This document shows, piece after piece, positions 1 through 11,800 of a stretch of 64,000 nucleotides of DNA. The number at the start of each line of letters is the position of its first letter. Within the stretch, counting starts at the first letter, position 1. The notes under the pieces are model-generated. The model saw only the letters and a list, made by a program, of their open reading frames with translations, was not told the origin of the DNA and searched no databases. A program made the position numbers and the translations under genes. Source of the DNA: Pascua guehoae (Eukaryota > Basidiomycota > Tremellomycetes > Trichosporonales > Trichosporonaceae); contig BCJX01000006.1 in the NCBI GenBank assembly GCA_001600415.1, forward strand, positions 1,734,364 through 1,798,363. The letters run 5' to 3'.

Positions 1-983
1 GTTCTTTGATCTGCACCCCGTTTGGTCTCGGAAGGGGCGGTCGCCTCATGTTTGTAAGCAATGTCGACCTCGACCTGCTCGCTCGTGGACACCTCTACCC
101 GCCGCACGGAGTGAACCGCGGCCGGCTCGGTCGCGAGCACGGAACATAGCACTTTCTCGGTATACGCGAGCTCGACGTGGGCACCCTTGTCGCCGACGGT
201 GACCGCCTCGCGCACGCGCGTCTCGGTGCATTTTGCAAGTACTCTCCCCAAGTTGCCACCGGGGTGGTGCCGCGCAAACTCGCGCGCACCGACGCCGCGC
301 GCCTGCGCGAGACCCAGGGCAATCGCGTCGCCGAGCGCGAGGGCCAGCGTCGTACTGGCCGTCGGCGCGGGGAGGGCCCTATCGCTCTCTGTCCCGACGG
401 CGGCGTCGACCCACGCGTCGGCGGCGCGCGCGATCGGCGAGTCTGGATCGCCACACACGGCAATGACGCGGCACGGGCGGCGCTGCCCGCGCACAATGGC
501 GAGGAGACGCACGAGCTCGTCGGTGCGCCCGCTGTGCGAAAAGACGAGCAGCGCGTCGCCGCCCGATACCAGCCCCAGGTCGCCGTGCACCGCCTCGGTC
601 GGGTGCAGAAAGACTGCCGGCGTGGCCAAGGACTGGAGCGTGGCGGTCACTTTGCGCGCAATGTGCGCAGACTTGCCGACGCCCGTCGTGATAATCTTGC
701 CCCGCGGGCGGAAGCGCAACGGCGCGTCGGTGTCGTCCGAGTCCGAGTCGCAGTCGTCTTCAAGCGCGCCTACTGTGTCGTGCAGGATGCGCAGGGCCGC
801 GTCGTACCCCGCCCGTGATGGCGGTGTGGCCAGGCGGTCGGCACACGCCAGGAGCGCAGCCGCTTGGTGCCGCAGCACGCGCTGGGCGCGCGAGACGCTA
901 TCCGTGTCCTTGTCATACGCGTCGTTGGTTGCCTCGCCGTTGCGCGCCATGTAGCTCGCGCCCGGGTGGTCGTCGCGCGCCAT
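1..983 (-). CDS. SIS-domain sugar-phosphate isomerase, KpsF/KdsD (arabinose-5-phosphate isomerase) type, C-terminus beyond window
   Basis: The minus-strand frame is open from ATG 983 to the window edge with no stop, so the 3' part is missing. After about 85 residues it reads TTGVGKSAHIARKV, then FLHPTEAVHGDLG, then LLVFSHSGRTDELVRLLA and EFARHHPGGNLG. These are the phosphosugar-binding loop, the HGDLG segment, the SHSG segment and the HPGG-LG motif of the KpsF/GutQ/KdsD family, whose members interconvert ribulose-5-phosphate and arabinose-5-phosphate. Family members usually carry two CBS domains after the SIS domain; the roughly 70 residues visible after HPGGNLG could be the start of such a region, but I see no clear CBS motif. 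No intron is needed in the visible part. A second Met 11 codons downstream is an alternative start. The family is certain; the exact substrate in a fungus is inferred. Confidence 0.85.
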   Translation of the reverse strand, partial: MARDDHPGASYMARNGEATNDAYDKDTDSVSRAQRVLRHQAAALLACADRLATPPSRAGYDAALRILHDTVGALEDDCDSDSDDTDAPLRFRPRGKIITTGVGKSAHIARKVTATLQSLATPAVFLHPTEAVHGDLGLVSGGDALLVFSHSGRTDELVRLLAIVRGQRRPCRVIAVCGDPDSPIARAADAWVDAAVGTESDRALPAPTASTTLALALGDAIALGLAQARGVGAREFARHHPGGNLGRVLAKCTETRVREAVTVGDKGAHVELAYTEKVLCSVLATEPAAVHSVRRVEVSTSEQVEVDIAYKHEATAPSETKRGADQR

Positions 984-2014
984 GCCGGGAGCCCTGTGTT
1001 TTTTTCACTACTGCGATGACTGCCAGATATCGAAGCTAGCTGCCAGCGTGTCAACAACTGTTCTGAGAATGCACAAATCTGCACACTTACCAGTAGCAGC
1101 GTCAGAATTTTTTTTCTTCTCGTTGTTGTTGATAACAATGACCGTGTCGTGTTGATGCCTGTCGCTAGTCGCTAGTCACTGATCGTGTATATACCCAAGC
1201 GACTTGGCACTGTCACCAGTCCCGCCTCCGTCACCCAGCCATGGCGCCAGAGCAGGCAAAACGGGGGCAGAGGCAAGAGGGCTGGATGAGTAATGGACAC
1301 AGGGGCAGGACGATAAGACAGGGGGCGTCGCCCGATATCGGAGATCCGGACAATGACTGGCTACACTCGACATCCGCTGGCTGCGCGAGCCTGACTCACA
1401 AGCTGGCTCGCGCTCGCCGCGGCAGGGTATTGGTCCAGGGGGGTTACGGGCCCGGCCACCGCCGTCGATGACTGACGTACGCGCCATAGGCCATGACAAA
1501 GACGCAAGACGACGTCGCCGCACGGCGTGAGCTTCACGATGTACTTGTCATTGCAATCAGTGCGCATGCTTTTGGAAACGCGCCGCGTCTCGCGCTCGCT
1601 GTGTCCGAGTGAGCTCTGGCTGTTGAGCTTGCAGAGGCGGGACCGAGCGAGGACCAACATGAACAGACCAACCAGCAACGGGCAACGGGAGGCCCTTGTT
1701 GACGCTCCCTGACAAAGAGGTTACTGCCAAGCAAGACGCCATCGCCACGGCCTCGACTTTGAAAATAACCTGGAAGGGTAGTGGCCGATCTCAAAGGCAC
1801 GCAAAGGCATTCCAACGCCTACTGTAAAGATATCCACGTGGTGGTACGGGCCTATTTCCGTGGCCAACGGAAGCATTCTCCATGTGGCGGTGCCGCTCAA
1901 TGACATCGATGACCTAGCTCGACACGTCTGTACCCAGCGAAACCACGACAATCATCAACAACACCCTCACCTACTAGACCCGCTCCCGCGCAACTGTACA
2001 CTTGCTCGCACGAA
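984..2014. other. Intergenic, divergent promoter region
   Basis: The 5' ends of the isomerase gene (minus) and TVP23 (plus) face each other here. I see no coding potential with family resemblance on either strand and no strong repeat. A T-rich tract (about 1107-1120) is the only conspicuous element. Confidence 0.5.
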
Positions 2015-3338
2015 ATGTCGGCCACCGCACCCTTGCTATCGGGCACGATCGAGGCGGACGACGACGCGGGCACGTCGCCATCCCAAGTGCCCCTGGGACG
2101 CATTGGCGACTCTGGCACGCCGACGGCACGGAGTAGCGAGCCCGTCGTGCTTGTGCCCGGGGCACGGCCGGCGGATGTCGAGGAGGGCGGGATTGTGAGT
2201 CAGCCTTTGGGGGTTATCTTGCTGGTGTGGATGTGGAGGCTCTGCGAATCCTGTGCTGCTCAGCTCTCCAGTCTACCCTCCCGATCTACCACGAGTTGAC
2301 CAGTTCTCATCTTGGCCCATGCTGACATCCAGTCTGGGATTCTCAAGGCGTCCTCGCACCCCGCGGCGCTCGCGTGTCTCTTCCTCTTCCGCTCGGCGGC
2401 GATTACCGTCTATGTCCTGTGTGGACTGTGTGCGTATCCGCGTCTCGTGGTCATGTTTACGCTGCCCGCCCGGCTCTATCTCTTTGCACGTGCTAACACG
2501 CGCTTGCAGTCACGGACAACTATGTGCTGTCGATTGTCGTCGTGGTCGTCCTCCTCTCGCTCGACTTTTGGAACACGCGCAACGTGGCCGGCCGCACGCT
2601 CGTGGGGTTGCGCTACTGGAACGAAGTGCGCGAGGACGGCGAGAGCGCGTGGGTGTTCGAGTGCCGTGATGTGAGTTGAGTCTTACTCGGGCTGTGTGCT
2701 GCCTGTTGAGTGGCGGCGCGAGCGGGCGATCCAAGATGAGGCCAAGAAGCAATACCACCAGCACGCGTACTGACACCCCAGCCATCGCAGCCTGCCAACC
2801 CCATCGACTCAAAGTAAGGTCATGACCGACTGCAGACAGAGACGATACTGACCACCCAAGGATGTTCTGGATGGCCATCTACGCATTCCCCCTCGGCTGG
2901 GCGGCGCTGTTTATTGTTTCGCTGCTCAAGTTCAACTTTTCGTGCGTAGCCTGGTCTCCAGTCGCCAAGAGCTTAGCCGCTGTGTCACGTTGTCACTCGT
3001 GTTGTATCCCCCACTCGTGTTGTATCCCCCACTCGTGTCGTATCCCCCACTCGTGTCGCCAAGTCACACGTCACACCCACCTTTATCGCCTGCGTACCAC
3101 GTGCTGGACCTCACCCACACGACGCTTGCCCAAACTAACCCCCAGCTTCCTTCCCATCGTCCTCCTCGCGCTCGTCTTCAACGTCTCAAACCTCGTCGGC
3201 TTTACATACGCCGACCGCGACGCCCAGCGCCAGTGGGCGTCGGCCGGCGCAAGCTTCCTCGGCAGCGGGTTTGGTGGCATTGGCGGCCAACTCGCCGCAG
3301 GCGCCATCAAGAACAGTGTGGGACGGTTCTTTGGCTAG
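2015..3338 (+). CDS. TVP23: Golgi apparatus membrane protein TVP23
   Basis: Six exons: 2015-2194, 2333-2429, 2510-2670, 2782-2813, 2861-2941, 3146-3338; all phases agree and give 247 residues. The spliced protein has the Tvp23/FAM18 (DUF846) arrangement: an N-terminal cytosolic stretch, then hydrophobic segments around [40 protein letters not shown] with the family signature [19 protein letters not shown], then WVFE, NPIDSKMFWMAIY and [20 protein letters not shown]. Family proteins are four-span Golgi/TGN proteins that act in vesicle traffic together with Ypt/Yip proteins. Intron 2 has a textbook branch site TGCTAAC (2491-2497). The acceptor before exon 4 could instead be ten bases further on (after GCAG 2790), which would drop three residues. 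Intron 5 holds an 18-bp tandem repeat. Confidence 0.93.
2994..3060. repeat. 18-bp tandem repeat inside TVP23 intron 5
   Basis: About 3.7 copies of CACTCGTGTTGTATCCCC in direct array; copies 3 and 4 have C for T at one position. The array lies wholly within the last intron. Confidence 0.9.
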
Positions 3339-3593
3339 TGCAGAGATTGAGCCCTCTAGACCCCTGATGCATGCTATAGACAAATGTACTGTATACGGTC
3401 CGTGAAGCGCTGCGGTCGCGCGTGGCCGCTATGTGACCGGCTCCTCTGCAGGAACTCTCTGCAGGAACTCTCATGTCGCCTTATCTGGCGTGATTTAATC
3501 TGCACAACGGGCAGTGCCCAAGTCGGTGTGCGCGTGAGACACTTCTTGTCACCATCGCTGTCCCATCACTTCCGACTCCCTCTCATCGACGTC

Positions 3594-4774
3594 TCATCGA
3601 CGCAGGACGTTTGCGCCATTCGCTCCGTGGTTTCCGTTTACGTGCCCCCGCGGCCCCGCTGCACGCGGTCCGGCTGCACGTCCCGCGCCAGCGCTGCGCG
3701 CAACGCCCATCCAGTATCCCGCCCAGTACTGCGCATGGAGTGCGTACCCGATCGCCTCGTCGCGCGTCGTGCCCTCTGCGCCGGGCCACTCGCCCGATGG
3801 CGGGGGGAAGACGTGGCCGTTCTCGCCATACTCGCCGTTGTTCTCGGCACCTTCGGGTTGGGCCCATTGGTTTCCGCCCGCCCACTCATACTCGTCCCAT
3901 TGCGGTTCCTCGACGGCCTCTTCCCATCCCTCCTCGTCTTGTCCCCCTCCCTGTGCTGGCGCCTCAGCGGCGTCACCTGCTGCCTCGTCCCCCTGGTCTT
4001 CTCCGACCGCTCCCGGCGATGGAGGCCGGTACTCGGGCGACTTGGCGCGCGTCACTGGCTTTGGTGCCGCAGTCGTAGTGTACGGGTTTGTCGAGTCGGT
4101 GCGCGCGCGCTTTGGCGAGCGTGAACTCGACGCGTCTGCGGGCTTGGGGGCGGCCTTTGCCTTGTCCTTGGGTTTGGCCGCGTCGTACCATCTGTGACAC
4201 GTCAGTGGTCGCTACCATTGTAATTGTTAGAGGCGAGGACGCACGCTGTGCCAAATGCGTGAGCTCCAGGAAGCGGTTGCCCCGTCGCGAGTGCGGCTGT
4301 CGCCTTGTCGAGCCATGAGCCGGGTCCCGGGTTGTGGATCTGCGTGTGAGCAGGGTTTCAGCAAGTGGTGGATGTAAAGCTTAGAGTGGGGATACCCCAC
4401 TATCACGCGGTTACGACAGCTCGCTGGGTCATCGCGCAGTCGCGTTGCCGGAACCGATGGGAACAACGGGGTAGATCTCGGCTACCAGGACGGTGGCACC
4501 GCACTGAGAGACACCCAGAGCAGTGATACTCGCGAGCAATGGCTGCGAGGCAGGAGGGAGCTCTATGACTCGCTTCTGCGTTCTGCGAGCATGCCATCTC
4601 ATCTGTCCACATCCGGCCCCAAGCAACAGGAGCAAGGCCATCGTCTCTGCCTGTACTCACATGAAACTCTGTCAACGCCGCGTCGTAGGCGTTGACTAAT
4701 TCTCGGTCGTCCCATGAATCAGAGCTGGACCCAAAGTTGAGCATTACAGAGGGCGTGGCAGAGTCGGTGGCCAT
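3594..4774 (-). CDS. smn1: Survival motor neuron (SMN) homologue lacking a Tudor domain
   Basis: Three exons on the minus strand: 4774-4661, 4339-4245, 4191-3594, giving 268 residues. Exon 1 encodes SWDDRELVNAYDAALTEFH, the N-terminal helix of SMN that binds Gemin2 (human motif WDD-ALIKAYDKA). Exon 2 continues with NPGPGSWLDKATAALATGQP. The C-terminal part ends in a YG-box, ALHAQYWAGYWMGVAR, the glycine-zipper helix through which SMN oligomerises. Between them is an acidic, proline-rich, low-complexity linker; no Tudor domain is present, as in fission yeast Smn1. SMN loads Sm proteins on spliceosomal snRNAs, which fits the intron-rich genome. An in-frame upstream ATG at 4855 would add 27 residues rich in Ser, Thr and Asn; I prefer 4774 because the sequence just downstream matches the family start. 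Confidence 0.85.
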
Positions 4775-4855
4775 GGTGTTTGTGGTGTTGTTGTTGGTGC
4801 CGTTGGAAGGGGGTGGCAAGATGGTGGTTGCCGACGATGATGGTGGTCGTAGCAC

Positions 4856-5312
4856 CTGGTAATGGAATGGAACTTTGGAAGTGTCAATACCGCGGGTGGC
4901 GGCGTCATTTGTTATTCAGGTCCCCCATTTAAACACGTGAGCGGGGGCAGCAGTGCTGGACCCGTTGTGCGTTTGCCACCCTGCATGGGCCAGTCATGCA
5001 AACCATCTCTTGGCTGGCCATGGCTGGGTGCATTGCGATGGGATGGATGCATGGCCAGGCTCAAACATGCCGAGCCGGGGCTTGCGACGGTGCCTGGCGG
5101 GGGTTGTTTACCTGCGACAATTAGTCGGGAGTTGGGCGATTAGGCCTGCAGTTTGTAGACAATAATAATGCTTGGCGCGGATCCGAGGCGTAGTGTTTTT
5201 CAGTGGCCAGTGGCCAGTGGGGCAACCGAGGGAGCCCAGAGAGGGAGCGAGGCGGAGGCGTGGGCCGGCCAGCGCGGCCAGGGGAAAGGGTAACAGAAAC
5301 GTCACACTACTA

Positions 5313-5347
<35 letters not shown>

Positions 5348-5858
5348 CATGCCTACTGCCTGCCGACTGTGGCTGCATGCAGCGCCTGCCTCCCACCTGC
5401 AGCCCGCCTGCCACCTCGTGGATGGAGCGCGTAACAGCAACAGTTAACAGACACCGACGTGCATGCATGTATCCTCTAGACGTAGAACCTCCGCCACGCC
5501 GCGGTTACAACGCCGATACTCGTGCCTAGCATGCAGCAGCAGTTGTGTGGACAGACAGCTGGCCCCCTGCTACCTAGCCGTAGCGTGTAGTAGCCAGCGT
5601 GCAACGTGCAAGGGCCGCCGCCCCCTTTGTGGTACCGTACCCGTGCGCGTGCATGCACACACAAGCCCTCCTCCCCCTCCGCCCGCCCCGTCCCACAGAC
5701 CATCATCATTGACGACCACATCACCACCATCATCAACATACTTTCCATCCTCTCCTCGTCCATCTTTTCACACCTCCCTCCACGCACCCACCACGACCCG
5801 CTCGCATGTCCTCATCCACCATCGCTTAAATCCCGCCCCGTTCCACCCATCCGCGATC
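4856..5858. promoter_or_regulatory. Divergent promoter region between SMN and Rho GEF genes
   Basis: This 1-kb stretch contains no recognisable gene. It holds a tetranucleotide array and, from about 5660 to 5850, a pyrimidine-rich tract (CT, CAT and CAC runs) directly upstream of the Rho GEF start, a layout typical of fungal promoters and 5' leaders. Confidence 0.5.
5313..5346. repeat. (CTGC)n microsatellite
   Basis: Eight perfect CTGC units followed by a partial unit; lies in the intergenic region upstream of the Rho GEF gene. Confidence 0.9.
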
Positions 5859-8800
5859 ATGGCCACCAACCACCAACGGCCGTCGTCTGGTTCGACGTCT
5901 GACTGGCTTTCCTTTGAGTTTGGCTCTTCGTTATCCGCCGACGATCTCCTTCCTTCCTTTCCATCCTTTGAATCGTCCGCGACTGCCAAAGCACAGCCTC
6001 AGTCATCATATAATGGACGCCCATATGGTGGCGGCAGCAGCAGCAGCAGCGCCGAGTACGGCCAAAGTGCGAGTGATGCACGGTATTATAATGCCGACCA
6101 TGGCCGAGTCTCTGCGCACAGCCATGATCTTGGCGGCGAAGGCTACCGACACGCCACGCCGCTAGCTCCCTCGTCACCTACGCCTGCCGCCGCTGCATCG
6201 CACACATCCATGTCACTCGGCCCCTCTTCGACTGGCGCACATGGCACCAATAATGTTGCCCATGGCGCGTCCGCCAGGTCGTCCCTGTCTGATGCCGGTG
6301 CGAGTGCGGGGTATGCGGGGTCTTCGTCTCATCCCTCGTACCCTTCCAATGCCGGTCATGCACCGCCTCTATCGGCTGCGCCCACAACCGCGCCCGTGCC
6401 CAACCCAGCTCGTGTCTCTGCTTCTCATCTCCCGCAAACGCCAGAACGGCACTCCATGATGATGAGCGGTGGCCATCGCGATACTTCAGTGCGTCGCGCT
6501 CTGCCAACACCACCCACACGCCCACTCTCAAACGACCAACTATCCACGACACGACCTCCCAGTCAAGTTCCCCCATCTCTGTCTGGACGCCGCCAGTCGA
6601 GAGCATTGCCCACCCCACCAGGCGGCGCTCCCAACGCATTCTCCTCGCACGGCTTTGATTCCAGGCCCCTTCCCTCTCAACCGCCGCCTGCGCCGCATCG
6701 CGCATCGTCCACTCCTTCCCTTCACGGTGGGTCGTCGGCGCCGCAAGCCCCTAGGTCGCCAGTGCAACCAGCCCACGTGACCAACAACGCGTCGCCATCG
6801 CCTGCAGACTTTGGTGGGGTGAGACGTACGGGCACATCGTCGACAACATCGACGCACCATACCTCGTACGACGGACACGGCGACGTGAGCGTTACACCCA
6901 ACACGTCCATGTCGAGCAGGTACTCGCACGAAAAGTCTAGTGGATACCATCGCTCAGAGTCGGCCATCCCTGAGGTACCCCTTGCCACGCCAGAGGTGGT
7001 GCTGCACGAGGCACCTCAGAGACACGACCGAGGCAACCAGTCTGGCGGCGATCAACGCACCAATTCATACGGATTCCCAGCGCCTGGGCTTCCCCCAACG
7101 CCCAAAGCTCCGCCCATGCGCACATTGGATCACAAGCCCAGCTTCCTGCACGAGCGGGACGCAAATTCCACAATGGTGGCTTCGCCATCCGTCTACTCAC
7201 CAGCACGAACAGACTTCCCAAGCCCGAGCGTTGACACCACTCCATCGGCCACCCAGTTATACGACATGTACGCGGACCGCGCCGACGATTACGACCAGGG
7301 TCTCGAGTCGTCCGAGGTTGGGCGCGAGCTTCGCCAAAACCATGCCAACGAGTCAGAGGACTACCTCAATTTCCCGTCATCCAGCAACCAGTTGCAGGTC
7401 AACGACTCGGGTGCAGTAGGCTCTTCGTCTCACGCACCTGATCTATCGCCGTCATGGGCCGAGCAGTCACAGCCACCGTCGCGCTGGGTACAGAACAAGC
7501 TCTTGCTCCACCAGATCCACCAGGACTATGACGAGGACGTTTACGACGACGAGTATGGGTCCAGTGCAGGCGAACTCGAAGACGAGGTCAATGACATTCG
7601 CTTCTTCAACCCTGCTCTCATTACCGAGTTGGCTGTCCAGGTGCGCGACAATGTGCCCCGGGGCAACCATTTCAAGTCGGGCATCGTGTGGGGAGGCACC
7701 TTTACTGGCAACGACCTAGTGGTGAGTAGTTTCCAGTCGGAAACGCTTGGCGGTGATGCCGCTGACACGCGTTCCTGTAGTCTTCGATTCAGCAATTCCT
7801 TCCCAAGTACACCCGCGAGTCGGAGAATGACCGGCGGTTTGCCTTGATCACGGCGCGCACGCTGCAATCACAGCTCTTTGTCTTTGAAGTTGAGTGGGAG
7901 GACACGCCGATCCGCGACGCTGGCGACGGCGTGTTCAAGTTTATGAGCGAGATGGAGGGCCTTGGCGACGCCCAGCTCCCGAGCGGCGTCCTCACCATGG
8001 CGACGAAATGCTACTCGCCGGGATGTGCGGCCGGTAGCAACTGCTACGCACCGCGATGCCCTAACAAGACACCGCCCGGCGACGTCCTCGCCAGCATTGT
8101 CGACGAGGAGCCTCCTGCGGCTTCGAGCAATACTCAGGCCTCGCTGGTCCAAAACGATACCGACTGGGCTGCAAACATCGACCCCCTGCTCTTCAGCGAG
8201 CTCACCGATAGCCAGCGTGAGCGGCAAACAGCAATCCGCAAGGCTATTCGTTCCGAGACAGAGTACGAAGCCGACCTGGCAGCCGTTGAGCAGGTATTCA
8301 TTACCCCACTGCAGACTGCCAACCCGCCGATTTTCCAGCAGTATGGCAAGCTCGAGCAGATTGTGCGCCAGATCTTTATCAACATTCTCGATATTCGCCG
8401 CGCATCTCGTCGTCTCCTTGACAACTTTGCGATTCGTGCCCGGGAGCAGGAGCCTCTGATCAACATTGTTGGCGACATCTTCCTGGAGGCAGCCACCGAC
8501 TTCCGTGCGCTCTATTCGGAATACGTTGACAACATGCCCGCATCAAAGGAGGCGTTGACGCAGGCGCTCGAGGAGAACGCACAGTTTGCCCGTTGGGTCG
8601 ACTCGGTGTCCAACAGCGCGAGCCATCGCTGGGACTTGCGGTTCCTGCTCGAACGGCCCGCCACGCACCTGAAAGAGTACCCATCTATCATTGAGGAGAT
8701 TCTCAAACACACCGATCTCGAAGACCCAGACTATGACTTTATCCAGGAGGCGTTGACGTCGATCCGCAACATTTCATACGTCTCGCAACTGCGACTCTTC

Positions 8801-11800
8801 CAGCAGTCAAAGGGCCGTGGTGCCAAGCTCCAGTGGCACGAGATTGCTCCCAACTGGGAAGCCATGGAAAAGAAGGAGTCAAAGCGCCAAATGTGTGTAC
8901 ACAGAGTGTGGGGCACCCCATGCTGACTAGCAGGTTGATCTGGGAGTTTATCCAGGGCGAGATGGAATACGTTGCCGACCTCGAAGCGATTGAGACTGTG
9001 AGTACATTTATTCTTGGAGACAGTGTGTGGCTAACAAGGAGGTATTCATTACTCCCCTGCGCGAGGCTGAGCGGCCGATCATTGAGCGTTCACGACTCGA
9101 CAATTTCATCGACGACGCGTTCCACAACTACCGGTCCATCTTGGACGTCCATCAGAGGTTGCTGGAGGCTCTCCAACAGCGGCAGCGCGAACAACACCCA
9201 CGCTTTGGAATGATCTCTGATCTCATCCTGGACGCGGCTCTCAACTGGAACGAGGCCTACTTGGAGTACATGCCACACTACCCGATCGCCAAGGCCAAGA
9301 TTGACGACGAGAGACTTCGCAACGTCAAGTTCAAGACGTTCTTGGATGTGAGCAGCAACAACACTGCATGGGACGCATCGAGTGAGTGCTGACCAACCCC
9401 ACAGGATGCGACGCACCACGAATTTGCAAAGCGCCATGATATCAACCACTTCATGTATCGACCCATCGCCCGTCTGCTTCGCTACCCTCTTCTTCTAAAG
9501 GAGATCCGGGGAGCCCAAAAAATTGTCGGGCCCGCCGATCACCCAGACATTGACACTATCGAGCAAGTGATGGACCTCATTGACAAGCTGGCAAAGGCTG
9601 GTCAAAAGGGCGTTGCAGTGAACAAGGCAAAGGTTGAGCTGTGGCAGCTCAAGACGACACTCGACGGAAGCAAGATCAGTTCTCGTACCGTCAAGGACCT
9701 CGACCTGATGAACCCCATGCGCGAGCTCATCCACAAGGGCAAGGTATACAGGCAGCCTGAAGGAACCATGTCGACCTGGACCGAGCTGCACATTCTCCTC
9801 TTTGACAACTACTTTGTCATGGTCAAGCAGACTAAAGCGTCCAACAAGAACAAGGATGTGCCGGTCAAGTCTGTCATCAACCGCCGCCCCATTCCGCTCG
9901 AACTCTTGTCGCTCGGCGAGTTCTCCGACCCAGGTCAGACCCGATCCCTCGGCCTGCTCAGGGGTATCCGTGGCAACACTGCGCATGAGAGCGACGCCGG
10001 CGCGGTAACACAAACGACCGACCAGCGTGTCTTCCCATTCACATATAGCTTCATTGGCCAGAGCAGTGGGACGTACACCTTGTGGACCGACTCGGAAAAG
10101 GAACGCAAAGAGTGGCACGAAAAGCTCATGCACGCAAAGGTGCTCCGATCCGAGGTCAACGATGCTGGCAAGGTGAGTTTTGTGCAACGCTACTTTGTGT
10201 TTTTCCAGTAAAGACTCTTTGCTAAATCGGCAGGTGTTTGAAATGACGCCCTTGTCTCTCGAGACATTCCACATGGCTCCAGGTTATGGCATGCACCCCA
10301 TGGCGGGACAGGACGACTTTACGGGACGTGTCACCTGCTCGGTGCCGTTTGTGACTATCGACCGCCGATCGCTTGTCGCTGTGGGATGCGAACAGGGTGT
10401 ATGGATTGGTGTCCGCCATGACCCGAAGTCGCTTCGCAAGGTTCTCCACGTCCAAAACGTCACAAACATTGCTGTCCTGGAGGAATTTGGCATCTTCCTC
10501 GTGCTTGCCGACAAGAGTCTGTTGGCGTACCACCTCGAGGCGCTTGTTCCGACCGCAACGTCGCAGCAGGTGCGCTCGGCGCCGCAACGCTTAAGTGGCA
10601 TGCGCGACATTGTCTTCTTCACGGTCGGCCAAATCTCGGGTCGCACACTCGTCCTGTACATGAAGCGCAAGGGGGTGAGTGTTTTATTCGCGTGCTATCG
10701 TCCTCGCCTCCTTTCCGCTTGTCTTGCTGACGCCACAGATGGATTCGGTCTTCCGCGTGTTGGAACCCATTCTCAACCGCGGTCAAGACGAGCGCCAACG
10801 CCGACCATTTGGCTCCCTTTTGGGGACGAGGCTCGAGTGGTTCCGTGTGTACAAGGACTTTTTCATCCCGACAGAGGCCACACACGTCCACTTTCTCAAG
10901 GCCAAGCTTGCGATTGTGTGCGTCAAAAACTTTGAGATCATGGACCTTGCAGATCTCAAGGGTGGCTCCATTCCCATATTCGACGAAAGAAAAAAGGGCG
11001 AGCGACCGTTGCTGGCCGAACTCGCCAAGAGGTGCGATCAGGCCAAGCCTCTGGCCATGTTCCGATCGACCGACTCCGAGTTCCTCCTGTGCTACGACAG
11101 CTTTGGCATCTACGTCGACCGTCACGGCGAACCCAATCGCGACTGCCAGCCCATCGAGTGGGAGGGTACACCCCAAAGCGTGGCGTTCCACCCACCGTAC
11201 CTGCTCCTCTTCTCGCCGTCGTTCATCGAGGTCCGCCACATTGACACTGCCAAACTCTTGCAAATCTACACTGGCTCGGATATCCGATGCACATGGGACG
11301 GTACGACTGGCCAAGTACGGCATCCACCCGACCACCCAGGGCCAAAGTACGTCGTCGGCAGAAATGGTGTCCCATGGGACAGTACTAACACTCACAGGGG
11401 GTGGGGTGACGAGATTTCATCGCAGGAGCCGCGGATCCATATTTGCAAGCGTACCGATGATGCGCGCCGAACGCATGGGATCGCACAGCACATGTGGGTT
11501 TCTTGCGGGTCTTTGACGTAGGCAGCCACCCGCTAACTTTCAGTTTCGAGCTTACACCGACGCTGCTGCTCAACAACCCGCTCCTCAACCCAGTGCACAC
11601 GCAGGACCCCAACTACTTCCCTCCCGCGCCGCTTGCACATGTGAGTATAATACATCCCGTTTCCTCTGGACTGGCAACTAATGATAGCGCATGAGCATCA
11701 GCTCGAACCATTCGAACGGGTTTGGCGGCTCATTCCCCATGGACCGCCGCTCGATCAGCTCTGCGAGCACGACGACATACAATGGTGGCGGCGGGGGCGG

